Assembly: GCA_002491565.1 (NCBI GenBank)
Contig: DKWE01000060.1
Location: 11,179 to 75,178 of the forward strand
Direction of reading: 5' to 3'
Length of the DNA stretch: 64,000 bases
Source: Lachnospiraceae bacterium UBA7160
GTDB lineage: Bacteria; Bacillota; Clostridia; Lachnospirales; Lachnospiraceae
The stretch's first letter is position 1, and every line of letters starts with the position of its first letter. A program made the position numbers and the translations under genes. The notes beneath the pieces are model-generated. The model did no database searches. It was not told the DNA's origin and worked only from the letters and a program-made list of their open reading frames with translations. Below are positions 23,787 through 32,148 of this stretch, piece after piece.

Positions 23787-25574
23787 TTAAAATGTTTCTT
23801 CCTGCTGTTCAATTTTCTGGAGCATTCGCCACAGGGTCGTGCGGCTGATGCCGAGCTTTCGGGCAGCGGTGCTCTGGTTGCCGCCGCATTCCGCGAGGAT
23901 CTGCCGCAGGATGTCGAGATTGATCTCTTCAAGAGTACGGTGCAGGTCCAGGGACGGTGCGGAGACCGCGCATGGAAGCTCTCTGCGGAGCAGACGGCTG
24001 ACTTCGGAAGCACGGATGTAGGGAGAGTCCGCAGAAGCAACAAGTTCATTCATGATCCGCTCGAGCTGGTCGTAGTTGCCGGGCCAGGTATAGGATTGCA
24101 TTTGACGGATGCCCTCCGGCTCGATGCCGACGACTTCTTTTGCGAGCTTCATATTCAGATTGCCGATATATAAGCTGACGAGGTTTGGCATGTCGGAGAG
24201 ATGCGTGCGCATCGGGGCGATTTCAAGGAGCAGGCAGGTGAGCCGGTTGAGCACTCTGCGGCACCGCGCAGGCATGTTTCCGTCCGCATCATAGTGGAAC
24301 GTGATCAGGATGCGGTTTTTCTGCGTCAGATTCAGATCTACGATGATGCCAAGCAGCTCTTCAAACTGAGCATCGGAGAGCTGGCTGATATTCTGGAGAT
24401 AGATTGTTGTATTGGTGTCGGACAGAGGAGAAGAGTTATGGCTGGTCAGAAATGTCCAGCCTTTTTCATTGATCCGCGCGCAGTCAATGATTGCCATTGG
24501 CCGGTTCTGCAGGCGGCTCCTTGCATAGATCAGCCTTGCGAGGGATTCCTTTCCGGTTCCAGGCTCACCTATGATCACGAGAGGCGCGTTGCTCGCCGCA
24601 TACTGCTCAATCGACATGCCCTGGGGAGTAGCGGAGTGTGTGATGCCATAGAAGCTGTTGTAAAAGATGTCAAACGCTTCCTCGCGGTTGATATAACGGA
24701 TGCCGTTTTTGGTCAGGGCAAGCGGGACCTTGCGGTGGTTAATATAATAGATTACATAGGTTCTATCTTCAAAGACCTTCCGGCAGCCCTGCATAACGTA
24801 CAGAAGCCCGGAATATTCGTGGTAAATTTTCTTTTCTCCCTGCTCCAGTACTCCTGGCAGGTTCGCTTTAAGCGCGGCAATGACAGGCTCCGAAAGCTCG
24901 GAAACCCTTGTGAGCAGCACAGGCTTTGCATTCTCGTCAAAGACGACAACCGGCCAGGGGTGGTTATCAAGAATCAGACGCGAAAAGCCAAGGCCAGACT
25001 TCAGCCGGTCATGGGAGCGCCCGATCTGTACGGCAGAGTCAAAGGCGGATTCCACACTCTCTATGCCGGATGCAATCAGGATAGAGGTGAGGCCATAGCG
25101 CATCGCAATAGAATTTGTAATCATGTCGCAGAGTACCATGCGGCAGCCCTCCCGCTGCAGCTTTTCCAGGATATCAGTCGCTTCTCTTTCATTGTGAATT
25201 GTATAGATGTCGATGCTGTACTGCATCATATCGCATAGAAAATGGGCATTCCGCGTGATTGCCGGAAAGCCGACGAGTGCATACTTGCTGGTATAATTTT
25301 CTGCCAGCTTGATGGAGCGGAAGATGTCATAGACCGAAAGCGGGATGTCGACGACGGGAAATGTTGTTGTTTTACGGATTAGCTCAGCAGTGCCTCCGCG
25401 TGAGATGATGACGTCCGGGTCAGTCTGCGTATACCGTGAAACGATTGCGGCGCCAGCTTCCATATCTCCGGTAAACACTTCCAGTTCCACATCGTCTCTG
25501 CGGGCGGCTGCCTGCTGCATTAGATTTTGAATTCCTTCATAGGGCGCAATGCCCAGTATTTTCACTTTTTTCAT
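23787..25574 (-). CDS. PrpR-type regulator with AAA+ remnant and Fis-type HTH
   Basis: A 595-residue regulator. Residues 1-190 are a PrpR N-terminal sensor (ILGIAPYEGIQNLMQ, then DVIISRGGTAELIRK and VVDIPLSVYDIFRSI). A PAS-like segment follows (about 200-300), then a reduced AAA+ region with a Walker A-like GEPGTGKESLARLIYARS (about 330-350) and a WPGNYDQLERIMNEL block. The C-terminus is a Fis/HTH_8 domain, GNQSTAARKLGISRTTLWRML. I find no GAFTGA loop, the element that contacts sigma-54, so it probably acts on ordinary sigma-A promoters. AGGAAAGGAAAC precedes the ATG. It is divergent from, and probably controls, the acid-sugar locus at 25861-35531; many DUF1537/PdxA2 loci have such regulators. 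Confidence 0.82.
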   Translation of the reverse strand: MKKVKILGIAPYEGIQNLMQQAAARRDDVELEVFTGDMEAGAAIVSRYTQTDPDVIISRGGTAELIRKTTTFPVVDIPLSVYDIFRSIKLAENYTSKYALVGFPAITRNAHFLCDMMQYSIDIYTIHNEREATDILEKLQREGCRMVLCDMITNSIAMRYGLTSILIASGIESVESAFDSAVQIGRSHDRLKSGLGFSRLILDNHPWPVVVFDENAKPVLLTRVSELSEPVIAALKANLPGVLEQGEKKIYHEYSGLLYVMQGCRKVFEDRTYVIYYINHRKVPLALTKNGIRYINREEAFDIFYNSFYGITHSATPQGMSIEQYAASNAPLVIIGEPGTGKESLARLIYARSRLQNRPMAIIDCARINEKGWTFLTSHNSSPLSDTNTTIYLQNISQLSDAQFEELLGIIVDLNLTQKNRILITFHYDADGNMPARCRRVLNRLTCLLLEIAPMRTHLSDMPNLVSLYIGNLNMKLAKEVVGIEPEGIRQMQSYTWPGNYDQLERIMNELVASADSPYIRASEVSRLLRRELPCAVSAPSLDLHRTLEEINLDILRQILAECGGNQSTAARKLGISRTTLWRMLQKIEQQEETF

Positions 25575-25651
25575 GTTTCCTTTCCTCGGTTATTTTTCTT
25601 GTCAGTGGTGTCCTCTGTTTTGTCTTGCTGCAGTTGCTTCTAACTGTTCCA

Positions 25652-25680
25652 ATTTTACCATATTTTGCTAAATATTTCAA
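25652..25680 (-). promoter_or_regulatory. Promoter of the PrpR-like regulator
   Basis: Reading leftward: TTGAAA (25680-25675), a 17-bp spacer and TAAAAT (25657-25652), about 80 bp before the start codon. The -35 box overlaps the first operator-like palindrome, so autoregulation is likely. Confidence 0.6.
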
Positions 25681-25710
25681 TTATAAACATGAATGTTTCG
25701 AAATAAAACA
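25673..25710. promoter_or_regulatory. Tandem operator-like palindromes, 21 bp apart
   Basis: TATTTC-N5-TAAACA (25673-25689) and TGTTTC-N5-AAAACA (25694-25710) share the same design, with centres exactly 21 bp apart, that is two helical turns. They lie between the two divergent promoters. A third, perfect copy is at 25819-25835. Confidence 0.6.
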
Positions 25711-25739
25711 ATAACACGCAAAAAACGCCGATAAATATA

Positions 25740-25767
25740 TTGAAAAATAAAAAAATTATGGTAATAT
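25740..25767 (+). promoter_or_regulatory. Probable promoter of the acid-sugar operon
   Basis: TTGAAA (25740-25745), a 16-bp spacer and TAATAT (25762-25767), about 95 bp before the start of the solute-binding protein gene. Confidence 0.5.
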
Positions 25768-25818
25768 AGAACATACAAGAAGCGGAAACGGGAAAACCCA
25801 TCCGCAAAAACACCATAA

Positions 25819-25835
25819 TGTTTCATATAGAAACA
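25819..25835. promoter_or_regulatory. Perfect operator-like palindrome in the leader
   Basis: TGTTTC-ATATA-GAAACA is a perfect palindrome downstream of the putative -10 box and just before AAGGAGGGG of the binding-protein gene. Binding here would block elongation or initiation. Confidence 0.55.
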
Positions 25836-25860
25836 AACAAATAAGGAGGGGCATTACAAG

Positions 25861-27417
25861 ATGAAAAAGAAAGTAGTATCCGGACTTCTTGCTATGACGA
25901 TGGCGGCTACCATGCTTAGCAGCACTGCTTTTGCAGAGGAGTCCTCCGACAACAGCTACACAATGTTTATGAGAAATACCTATGCAGGCTGGATTAAGGA
26001 GCTGAACTGGTATGACGTTGCGGAGGAGCGCACAGGTATTCATGTGGAGTATGTGGAAGGACCGGATGAGTTCAGTGATGTGTACGCGGAGGTTGACCAG
26101 AGAATCATTTCCGATACACTTCCGGACGCGGTGATGACAAAGCTGGCGCAGACAAATGTATACGGACCGCAGGGCGCGTTCGCGGACCTGGCTCCGTACA
26201 TAGAAAAATATGCGCCGAACCTTCAGAAATACATCGATGACAATCCGGATTATAAGGCTCTGGTATCAGATGAAAACGGCGCGATCTACGGGCTGGTAAA
26301 GGAATCTCCAATCTTTCAGGATTTCCTCGGGTATCGTGTAGATCATCTGGAAAAGGCAGGCATCGATGCAGCTTCTATTCAGACAGTGGATGACTTCACA
26401 GAAGCGATGCGGACCTTGAAGGAGTTTTACGGCAAAGACAACCCGAACTACTATCCGCTGACCGGGCGCGAGGGTGTGTTCCGCTTCGGTGCATGGTTCC
26501 AGTGTCTGAGCAGCGTTGGCGCTGAGGGCAGCCATGGTATTTATATCGCACACTGCAAGGACTATTCATTCGACATTATGAATGAGAATGCATATACGAT
26601 GGTTGAAACAATGAAGACCTGGTACGATGAAGGACTGCTTCAGCCGCAGTTTGCGGAGGGGACCTTTACAGAGGGCGACTGGGAAGCAGATATGATCAAC
26701 GGCAACGGCACCTTCTTCTATGATTATTACAACCGCGCAGAGTGGTTCATGGAGAACGGCGGCCCGGAGGCTGACCCGGATTACCAGATGGGCGTGCTGG
26801 ACAACTTTAAGGATGCGGATGGAAATCTGATCGTTGGCGCAGGTACATGCAAGTACAACGAGGAGTGTGTGACGGCAGTCAATGCGAAGTGCGACGAAGA
26901 GAAGATTAAGACAATCCTGACCTTCATTGATTACTTCTATAGCGAAGAGGGTATCACGCTTGCAAATTACGGTGTCGAGGGGGAGAGCTACGAGGTAGCG
27001 GAAGACGGAACCAAGCAGTTTATCGCAGACTATGCGACGGAAGAAGCAAAGCCGGAAGGGGAGAAGAAGTGGTCCTTCCTGAGCGACCGCTTCACAGTCT
27101 GCAAGCCGGTAGACAATGAGGCATTTTTCGCATGGAATGCTCCGCTGATCGCAGACGCCTGCAGCAAATACATGGTAGATGACCATATCCGCACGGGCGT
27201 GAACATGACCTACACAGCGGAGGAGACCGAGGAGCTGGCGAATCTGGTAGCTACCGTATACGATGCAGAGATCGCAGGCATGACTGCATTCGTTACCGGA
27301 AGCAACGAGCTGAACGAAGAGAACTGGGCGGCATTCCAGGAAGAGATGAATGGCCTCGGATTGTCCAGAATTGAGGAGATTCAAACTGCATCCTACAACA
27401 GAATGTATAGTGAATAA
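25861..27417 (+). CDS. Extracellular solute-binding protein of a sugar ABC transporter
   Basis: A 518-residue protein with a classic Sec signal peptide, MKKKVVSGLLAMTMAATML then SSTAFA. The mature part has the family-1 type solute-binding pattern (NWYDVAEERTGIHVEYVEGP near the start, LPDAVMTKLAQTN, FYSEEGITLANYGVEGE). It is similar in size and style to LplA-type binding proteins that partner with LplB/YtcP permeases. There is no cysteine at the cleavage site, so it is not a lipoprotein as written, unusual for a Gram-positive binding protein. It should capture the sugar for the two permeases downstream. No ATPase gene is in the locus, so a shared MsmK-like ATPase is expected. Confidence 0.88.
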   Translation: MKKKVVSGLLAMTMAATMLSSTAFAEESSDNSYTMFMRNTYAGWIKELNWYDVAEERTGIHVEYVEGPDEFSDVYAEVDQRIISDTLPDAVMTKLAQTNVYGPQGAFADLAPYIEKYAPNLQKYIDDNPDYKALVSDENGAIYGLVKESPIFQDFLGYRVDHLEKAGIDAASIQTVDDFTEAMRTLKEFYGKDNPNYYPLTGREGVFRFGAWFQCLSSVGAEGSHGIYIAHCKDYSFDIMNENAYTMVETMKTWYDEGLLQPQFAEGTFTEGDWEADMINGNGTFFYDYYNRAEWFMENGGPEADPDYQMGVLDNFKDADGNLIVGAGTCKYNEECVTAVNAKCDEEKIKTILTFIDYFYSEEGITLANYGVEGESYEVAEDGTKQFIADYATEEAKPEGEKKWSFLSDRFTVCKPVDNEAFFAWNAPLIADACSKYMVDDHIRTGVNMTYTAEETEELANLVATVYDAEIAGMTAFVTGSNELNEENWAAFQEEMNGLGLSRIEEIQTASYNRMYSE

Positions 27418-27453
27418 GCCGTATAAGCTGGCGGGAAAGAGGTAACGCTTTAT

Positions 27454-27528
27454 CAGAAAGAGGGCTGCTGCTTTGCGTGAGTCTGTCCGATATCGGGTAG
27501 CCTGGGCATTGCAGCAGCCCTCTTTCTG
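27454..27528 (+). promoter_or_regulatory. Long intercistronic hairpin 1
   Basis: A perfect 18-bp inverted repeat (27454-27471 / 27511-27528; core AGAGGGCTGCTGC) has a 39-nt loop that contains the small palindrome CCGATATCGG. There is no U-tract. Lying just after the binding-protein stop, it could protect the upstream mRNA from 3' exonucleases. Confidence 0.7.
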
Positions 27529-27535
27529 GAAAGTC

Positions 27536-27606
27536 CTGTCTGAAAATTAATTTCTGCGGCTGATGGTAAGGAGCCATATGAACCGCAGAAATTAGTTTTC
27601 AGGCAG
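27536..27606 (+). promoter_or_regulatory. Long intercistronic hairpin 2
   Basis: A 24-bp inverted repeat (27536-27559 / 27583-27606; core TTAATTTCTGCGG), in which the only two non-Watson-Crick positions become G-U pairs in the plus-strand RNA. The 23-nt loop carries AAGGAG and ATG, but that ATG does not open a useful frame. It precedes the permease ribosome binding site by about 40 bp. Confidence 0.7.
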
Positions 27607-27658
27607 CTTGTACGTATGGAGGCTGAGAGGCGGACAGCAGTGAGAAAGGAGCTATAGG

Positions 27659-28627
27659 ATGTCACGAAAAAGAGGAAAAGCGGCTGTGGCAGTGCAGAAC
27701 CGGAAGAGTCTTCCGCAGCGCATCAAAAAGGACCTGAAGCGAAACTGGATTCTGTATCTTTTGCTTTTGCCGGGCGTGCTCAGTCTGATTTTGTTTAAGA
27801 TCGGGCCGGTGGGCGGCATGGTAATCGCGTTTGAAAAATTCAGTGCATTTCAGGGGATATTTGGAAGCAAATGGGTAGGACTGGACAATTTTGTTAAGAT
27901 TTTTAAGGATCCGTATATTCCGAAGGTAATTGGAAACACAATTATTCTTGCGGTGCTTTCTGTGGTCGTTGTATTCCCGTTCCCGATTATTTTTTCCCTG
28001 TTTTTAAATGAGGTGAAGCAGAAGAAAATCCGCAGTACGGTGCAATCTTTAAGCTTTCTGCCGTATTTCATTTCCGCGGCAGTCATGGTCAGTATCCTGT
28101 ATCAGCTGATGAGCCCGACCTCCGGACTGGTGAACAATATTATCCGCAGCTTTGGCGGAAAAGCGACGAATTTTATGGCAAAGCCAGAATGGTTCCGGCC
28201 ATTGTATGTGCTCCTTGAGATCTGGCAGACATTCGGCTATTCCGCAATTATCTATATCGCTGCGATTAACAATATCGATCAGGAGCTGTATGAGGCAGCG
28301 GAGGTAGACGGCGCGAATCGCTGGGACAAAATGTTCCGCATCACGCTTCCGTGCATCTCAACGTCAATTATCGTCATGCTGATTATCAGTGTCGGAAATA
28401 TCTTTACGGTCAATCTCGACCGGATCCTGTTGATGTACAATCCGAGCGTGTATGAGACAGCGGATGTGATCCAGACGTACGTGTACCGGATCGCGTTTGA
28501 GTCGAAGGGCTTCCCGGATTACAGCTATGGCACGGCGGTGAATCTGCTGAAATCAGTCATTGCGTTTGTGCTGGTAATGGCGGTCAATAAGCTTGCGGAT
28601 AAATTTGCAGAGACGCGTCTGTTCTAA
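27659..28627 (+). CDS. ABC transporter permease, LplB type
   Basis: A 322-residue inner-membrane permease with six predicted helices. The EAA loop that meets the ATPase is YEAAEVDGANRWDKMFRITLP (starting near residue 210, given here in part: EAAEVDGANRWDKMFRITLP). The long basic N-terminal tail and NWILYLLLLPGVLSLILFKI are typical of the LplB/YteP group. GAAAGGAGC precedes the ATG. It pairs with the next permease, and the solute-binding gene lies upstream after two hairpins. Confidence 0.9.
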   Translation: MSRKRGKAAVAVQNRKSLPQRIKKDLKRNWILYLLLLPGVLSLILFKIGPVGGMVIAFEKFSAFQGIFGSKWVGLDNFVKIFKDPYIPKVIGNTIILAVLSVVVVFPFPIIFSLFLNEVKQKKIRSTVQSLSFLPYFISAAVMVSILYQLMSPTSGLVNNIIRSFGGKATNFMAKPEWFRPLYVLLEIWQTFGYSAIIYIAAINNIDQELYEAAEVDGANRWDKMFRITLPCISTSIIVMLIISVGNIFTVNLDRILLMYNPSVYETADVIQTYVYRIAFESKGFPDYSYGTAVNLLKSVIAFVLVMAVNKLADKFAETRLF

Positions 28628-28644
28628 AATAGTAGGAGGAAATT

Positions 28645-29526
28645 ATGCGAAAGAAAAAGAAAATTCCGGTGTTTGATTTTGTGAACAATACGATCCTTCT
28701 GCTGGTAGGGCTCGTCTGTGTCTATCCGTTTTTGTATGTCCTGTTTACCGCATGCAGCGACGGTGCGTTTTTGCAGAGGGGCGAGGTCAGCTTTCTGCCG
28801 AAGGGATTTCACCTGGAGGCATTTAAGTACATTATGGGCAGCTCCAAATTTCATGTGTGGAGCGGACTGAGAAATTCCTTTCTCTATACAATCGGGGGTA
28901 CGGCAATATCAATCTTTCTGACGTACATTACGGCATATGCACTTTCCAGAGAGCGCGTGAAGGGTCGGTATTTCCTGATGGGTGCGTTCATTGTGACCTG
29001 GGTGTTTGATGCGGGAATTATTCCACAGTACATTATCTATAATCAGCTCGGCTTTATCGATAATCCGTGGGTCATGATCATTCCCGGTGCGATCAATACG
29101 CAGTTTTTGATTATTACAAAGACATTCATCGAGGGCATACCAAAGGAGCTTGAGGAGGCAGCATTTGTAGACGGTGCAAATGACTGGACAGTGCTTACCC
29201 GAATCTTTTTCCCATTGTCCAAGACGATTGTGGCGACGATCGGCACTTTCTACGCGGTATCGATCTGGAACCAGTACCTGATTCCCCAGATTTATCTGAA
29301 GTCGGACCAGTATAAGGTGATCCAGCAGGTGCTGAAGGAGGTCGTCATCACCGATGCAGGCGCGAGCACCGCATTCAAAAACGTCATGGTAAACGGGATC
29401 ACACTGAACCAGCAGAATCTGAAGGCGGCAGCGATCTTTATTGCGATGCTCCCGATCGTGCTGGTGTACCCGTTTGTACAGAAATACTTTAAGAAGGGGA
29501 TTATGATCGGGGCGGTGAAGGGCTGA
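28645..29526 (+). CDS. ABC transporter permease, YtcP type (carbohydrate)
   Basis: A 293-residue permease with six helices and the EAA loop EAAFVDGANDWTVLTRIFFP. The opening FDFVNNTILLLVGLVCVYPFLYVLF is usual for the YtcP/LplC partner of LplB-like permeases. It begins 17 bp after the preceding gene with AGGAGG in between, so the two are co-translated. The transported compound cannot be told from the sequence; the following enzymes point to an acidic sugar or an acid-sugar oligosaccharide. Confidence 0.9.
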   Translation: MRKKKKIPVFDFVNNTILLLVGLVCVYPFLYVLFTACSDGAFLQRGEVSFLPKGFHLEAFKYIMGSSKFHVWSGLRNSFLYTIGGTAISIFLTYITAYALSRERVKGRYFLMGAFIVTWVFDAGIIPQYIIYNQLGFIDNPWVMIIPGAINTQFLIITKTFIEGIPKELEEAAFVDGANDWTVLTRIFFPLSKTIVATIGTFYAVSIWNQYLIPQIYLKSDQYKVIQQVLKEVVITDAGASTAFKNVMVNGITLNQQNLKAAAIFIAMLPIVLVYPFVQKYFKKGIMIGAVKG

Positions 29527-29668
29527 GCGCCGGATTCGATTTGCAGAAATGATGAAGGCTTGCGGGCTGCATCAGATTTGTGGCGCGCAGCGCCGAATGT
29601 ACGCGGTCTGCAGACATCTGCAGGAGGAGCCTGCAGGTTCTGCGCGAAGGAAGGGAAGGAGGAGTCTC

Positions 29669-30835
29669 ATGAGAGAATATATCGAACTGAATACATTGAA
29701 AGAGGATGGAAGACTGTATCACAACAATCTTTTGGACAGTGTGGAGGCACTGATTCCGAACCAGTTTGCGTCAGTGCATGCGGCAGATCTGCTGGAACTG
29801 CCGAACGGAGATCTGCTTGCGTGCTGGTTTGCCGGAAGCGATGAGGGAAATGCCGATATCAGCATTGCACTGTCGAGGCTGAAAGCGGGTGAGAGCCAGT
29901 GGAGCGCAGGAGAGATTGTCTCGGATGACCCGACACGCTCGGAGCAGAATCCATCGCTGTTTCTCACACCGAACGGGGAGATCTGGCTGATGTATACCGC
30001 ACAGGTTTCCAGGACGCCGGAGTACAGTCCGAATTTTAATCTCCAGTATACGGCAGAGATACGAAGGAAGATTTCGAAGGACAATGGCTATACGTGGGGG
30101 CCGACGGAGACCATGTTTTCGCGGCCGGGGTCCTTCTGCCGCCAGAAGATTCAGGTACTCTCAAATGGCAGATGGATTTTTGGAAACTGGATCTGCTTTC
30201 CGGATGAGACCCGCAATGGGAGTGATATCACGGTGGTGCAGATCTCGGATGACGAGGGAAAAACGTGGCGCAGCGTGGAAATTCCGGACAGTGCCGGGCG
30301 CGTGCATGCGAACCTGATTGAGACGGAAGCGGGAAAGATTACAGCAATTTTTCGCAGCCGGTTTGCGGACAATATTTACATTGCCTACAGTGAGGACTAT
30401 GGCGATACGTGGACCAGCCCGGTGCGCACCTGCCTGCCGAACAATAATTCGTCCATTTCCGCGGTGAAGCTGCAAAGCGGCGCACTGGCGCTGATCTACA
30501 ACGCGCTTCGCTTTAACGACGACATGACGCGGACGGTATGGCCGAATCAGAGATGTCCGGTGACGTTTGCAATTTCAGATGACGGAGGAAAAACATGGCC
30601 GTACAAGCGCATCATTGAGATGGGGGAGGGCTTTGTCGGAGAATACAACGATATCAACAACCGCAGGTATGAATACCCGGTGATGATGCAGGGCCGTGAC
30701 GGGAAAATTCATGCAGCATACAGCTTTGGGAGCCGCAGGTGCGTGAAATATGTCTGTGTGGATGAAACCTGGATCCGTGGCGAGAAAATGCTCCCGGGAG
30801 CGGAGGGGGACCCTGCTATGCCTTGTCAGAGATGA
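29669..30835 (+). CDS. Cytoplasmic sialidase-fold (BNR_2) protein
   Basis: A 388-residue six-bladed propeller with several Asp-box (BNR) motifs, S-x-D-x-G-x-T-W: SKDNGYTW, SDDEGKTW, SEDYGDTW and SDDGGKTW. This matches the sialidase family/BNR repeat-like domain. There is no signal peptide, so it acts inside the cell. I infer that it removes or rearranges an acidic sugar on the imported substrate. True neuraminidase activity is doubtful because no nanE or nanK is near and the enzymes downstream fit tetronate-type acids. The ATG at 29669 has GGAAGGAGG before it; the frame is open from 29549 without such a site. Confidence 0.8.
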   Translation: MREYIELNTLKEDGRLYHNNLLDSVEALIPNQFASVHAADLLELPNGDLLACWFAGSDEGNADISIALSRLKAGESQWSAGEIVSDDPTRSEQNPSLFLTPNGEIWLMYTAQVSRTPEYSPNFNLQYTAEIRRKISKDNGYTWGPTETMFSRPGSFCRQKIQVLSNGRWIFGNWICFPDETRNGSDITVVQISDDEGKTWRSVEIPDSAGRVHANLIETEAGKITAIFRSRFADNIYIAYSEDYGDTWTSPVRTCLPNNNSSISAVKLQSGALALIYNALRFNDDMTRTVWPNQRCPVTFAISDDGGKTWPYKRIIEMGEGFVGEYNDINNRRYEYPVMMQGRDGKIHAAYSFGSRRCVKYVCVDETWIRGEKMLPGAEGDPAMPCQR

Positions 30836-30850
30836 CAGGTGAAGCGGTAA

Positions 30851-30954
30851 AATGGCAGGCGTGCTGGAGAAAATACAGGCGAAGCGCGGAATGACAAGGG
30901 CGTCAGAGGCAACACCGAGGAAGCGCTGGAATAGCAGGCGTGCCGGAGAAAATA
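30851..30954 (+). repeat. Imperfect 25-bp direct repeat in a gap
   Basis: AAT(G/A)GCAGGCGTGC(T/C)GGAGA followed by AAATA occurs at 30851-30875 and again at 30930-30954, 79 bp apart, with two differences. The second copy leads into the AGGAGG of the next gene. This suggests a local duplication of a translation-initiation region. Confidence 0.7.
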
Positions 30955-30969
30955 TGAGGAGGAATCTTG

Positions 30970-32127
30970 ATGGCAGTGTATCAGATAAAAATTCCGTCCT
31001 GCATGTATGCAGGAGAAGGCAGCATCGAAAAAATTTGTGAGATCATTGCGCGGGAACAGGCAAAATCAATTCTGGTCTTTACGGATCCGGGCATTCGTGC
31101 GACGGGGCTTCTGAAGCTTTTGACGGAACAGCTTGACGCGGCCGGTGTTGCATACCGTGTATTTGACGATCTGAAGGCAGAGCCTGCGTACACAGATGTG
31201 GAGCGGGTGGTTGCGCAGGCGGAAGCGTTTGCAGGGGATTTGATTGTAGCGCTCGGCGGAGGCAGCGTGATGGATGCGGCAAAGCTGACGGCAGTGCTGT
31301 ACCATGCGCCGTATACGATCCGTGACCTGCTGGAAAATCCAGCGCAGGCGTGCAGACAGATGAAATCTGTCATGATTCCTACGACATGCGGCACCGGAGC
31401 GGAGGCAACGTGCAATGCGATTGTCGCGATTCCGGAGGAACAATCCAAGAAGGGGATTGTCAATGACAACATGATTCCGGATTATGTAATTCTGGACGCA
31501 CAGATGATCCGCCGCCTACCTAAAGCAATTGTGGCGGCGACTGGGGTGGATGCGCTGGCGCATGTGGTAGAGTGCTTTACATCGAAAAAGGCAACACCGC
31601 TGAGCGACACCTATGCAAAGGCAGGGGCAGAGCTGATCTTTGGCAATATCCGCAGAGCATACGAGGATCCGGATGATATGGAAGCAAAGAGCTGGATGCT
31701 GCTCGGCGCGTATTATGGCGGAGTGGCGATCACGGCGAGCGGGACGACAGCAGTTCACGCACTTTCCTATCCGCTGGGCGGACGGTATCACATCGCGCAC
31801 GGCGTATCAAATGCAATCCTGTTTGCGCATGTAATGGAGTTTAATATGGAGGCATGCCAGGAACAGCTTGCCCGTCTTTCCGATGCGGTGAATCCGGGGA
31901 TAGCGCGAAAAAGCACACAGGAAAAGGCAAAATACCTCATTGATGAGATTGCGGATATCGTGCGGGTGACAGAAATTCCGACAGATCTGGTGCGATTTGG
32001 AGTAAAGAGGGAGGACCTGGATTTCCTCGTGGATGCGGGGAGCCGGCAGACACGGCTGCTGGTGAATAACCGGAGGGAGCTTTCGCTGACAGATATCCGG
32101 TCGATATATGAAAAAGTGCTGCGGTAG
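30970..32127 (+). CDS. Iron-containing alcohol dehydrogenase family protein
   Basis: A 385-residue group III NAD(P)-dependent alcohol dehydrogenase. The nucleotide motif is ALGGGSVMDAAK (about 92-103), then IPTTCGTGAEAT. The metal-binding region contains TGVDALAHVVECF and the second set of histidines is ALSYPLGGRYHIAHGVSNA. It would oxidise a hydroxyl of the sugar or reduce an aldehyde formed by the aldolase encoded downstream; the direction is unknown. The ATG at 30970 is 7 bp from AGGAGG (30957-30962). The product is 10-15 residues longer than short members but normal for the family. Confidence 0.9.
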   Translation: MAVYQIKIPSCMYAGEGSIEKICEIIAREQAKSILVFTDPGIRATGLLKLLTEQLDAAGVAYRVFDDLKAEPAYTDVERVVAQAEAFAGDLIVALGGGSVMDAAKLTAVLYHAPYTIRDLLENPAQACRQMKSVMIPTTCGTGAEATCNAIVAIPEEQSKKGIVNDNMIPDYVILDAQMIRRLPKAIVAATGVDALAHVVECFTSKKATPLSDTYAKAGAELIFGNIRRAYEDPDDMEAKSWMLLGAYYGGVAITASGTTAVHALSYPLGGRYHIAHGVSNAILFAHVMEFNMEACQEQLARLSDAVNPGIARKSTQEKAKYLIDEIADIVRVTEIPTDLVRFGVKREDLDFLVDAGSRQTRLLVNNRRELSLTDIRSIYEKVLR

Positions 32128-32148
32128 CACGGTCAGGAGGAGAACAGG

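Noticed and set aside
23787..25860. Sigma-54 (-24/-12) promoter for the acid-sugar operon
   Set aside because: I found no GG-N10-GC element of good quality in the control region, and the regulator has no GAFTGA motif.
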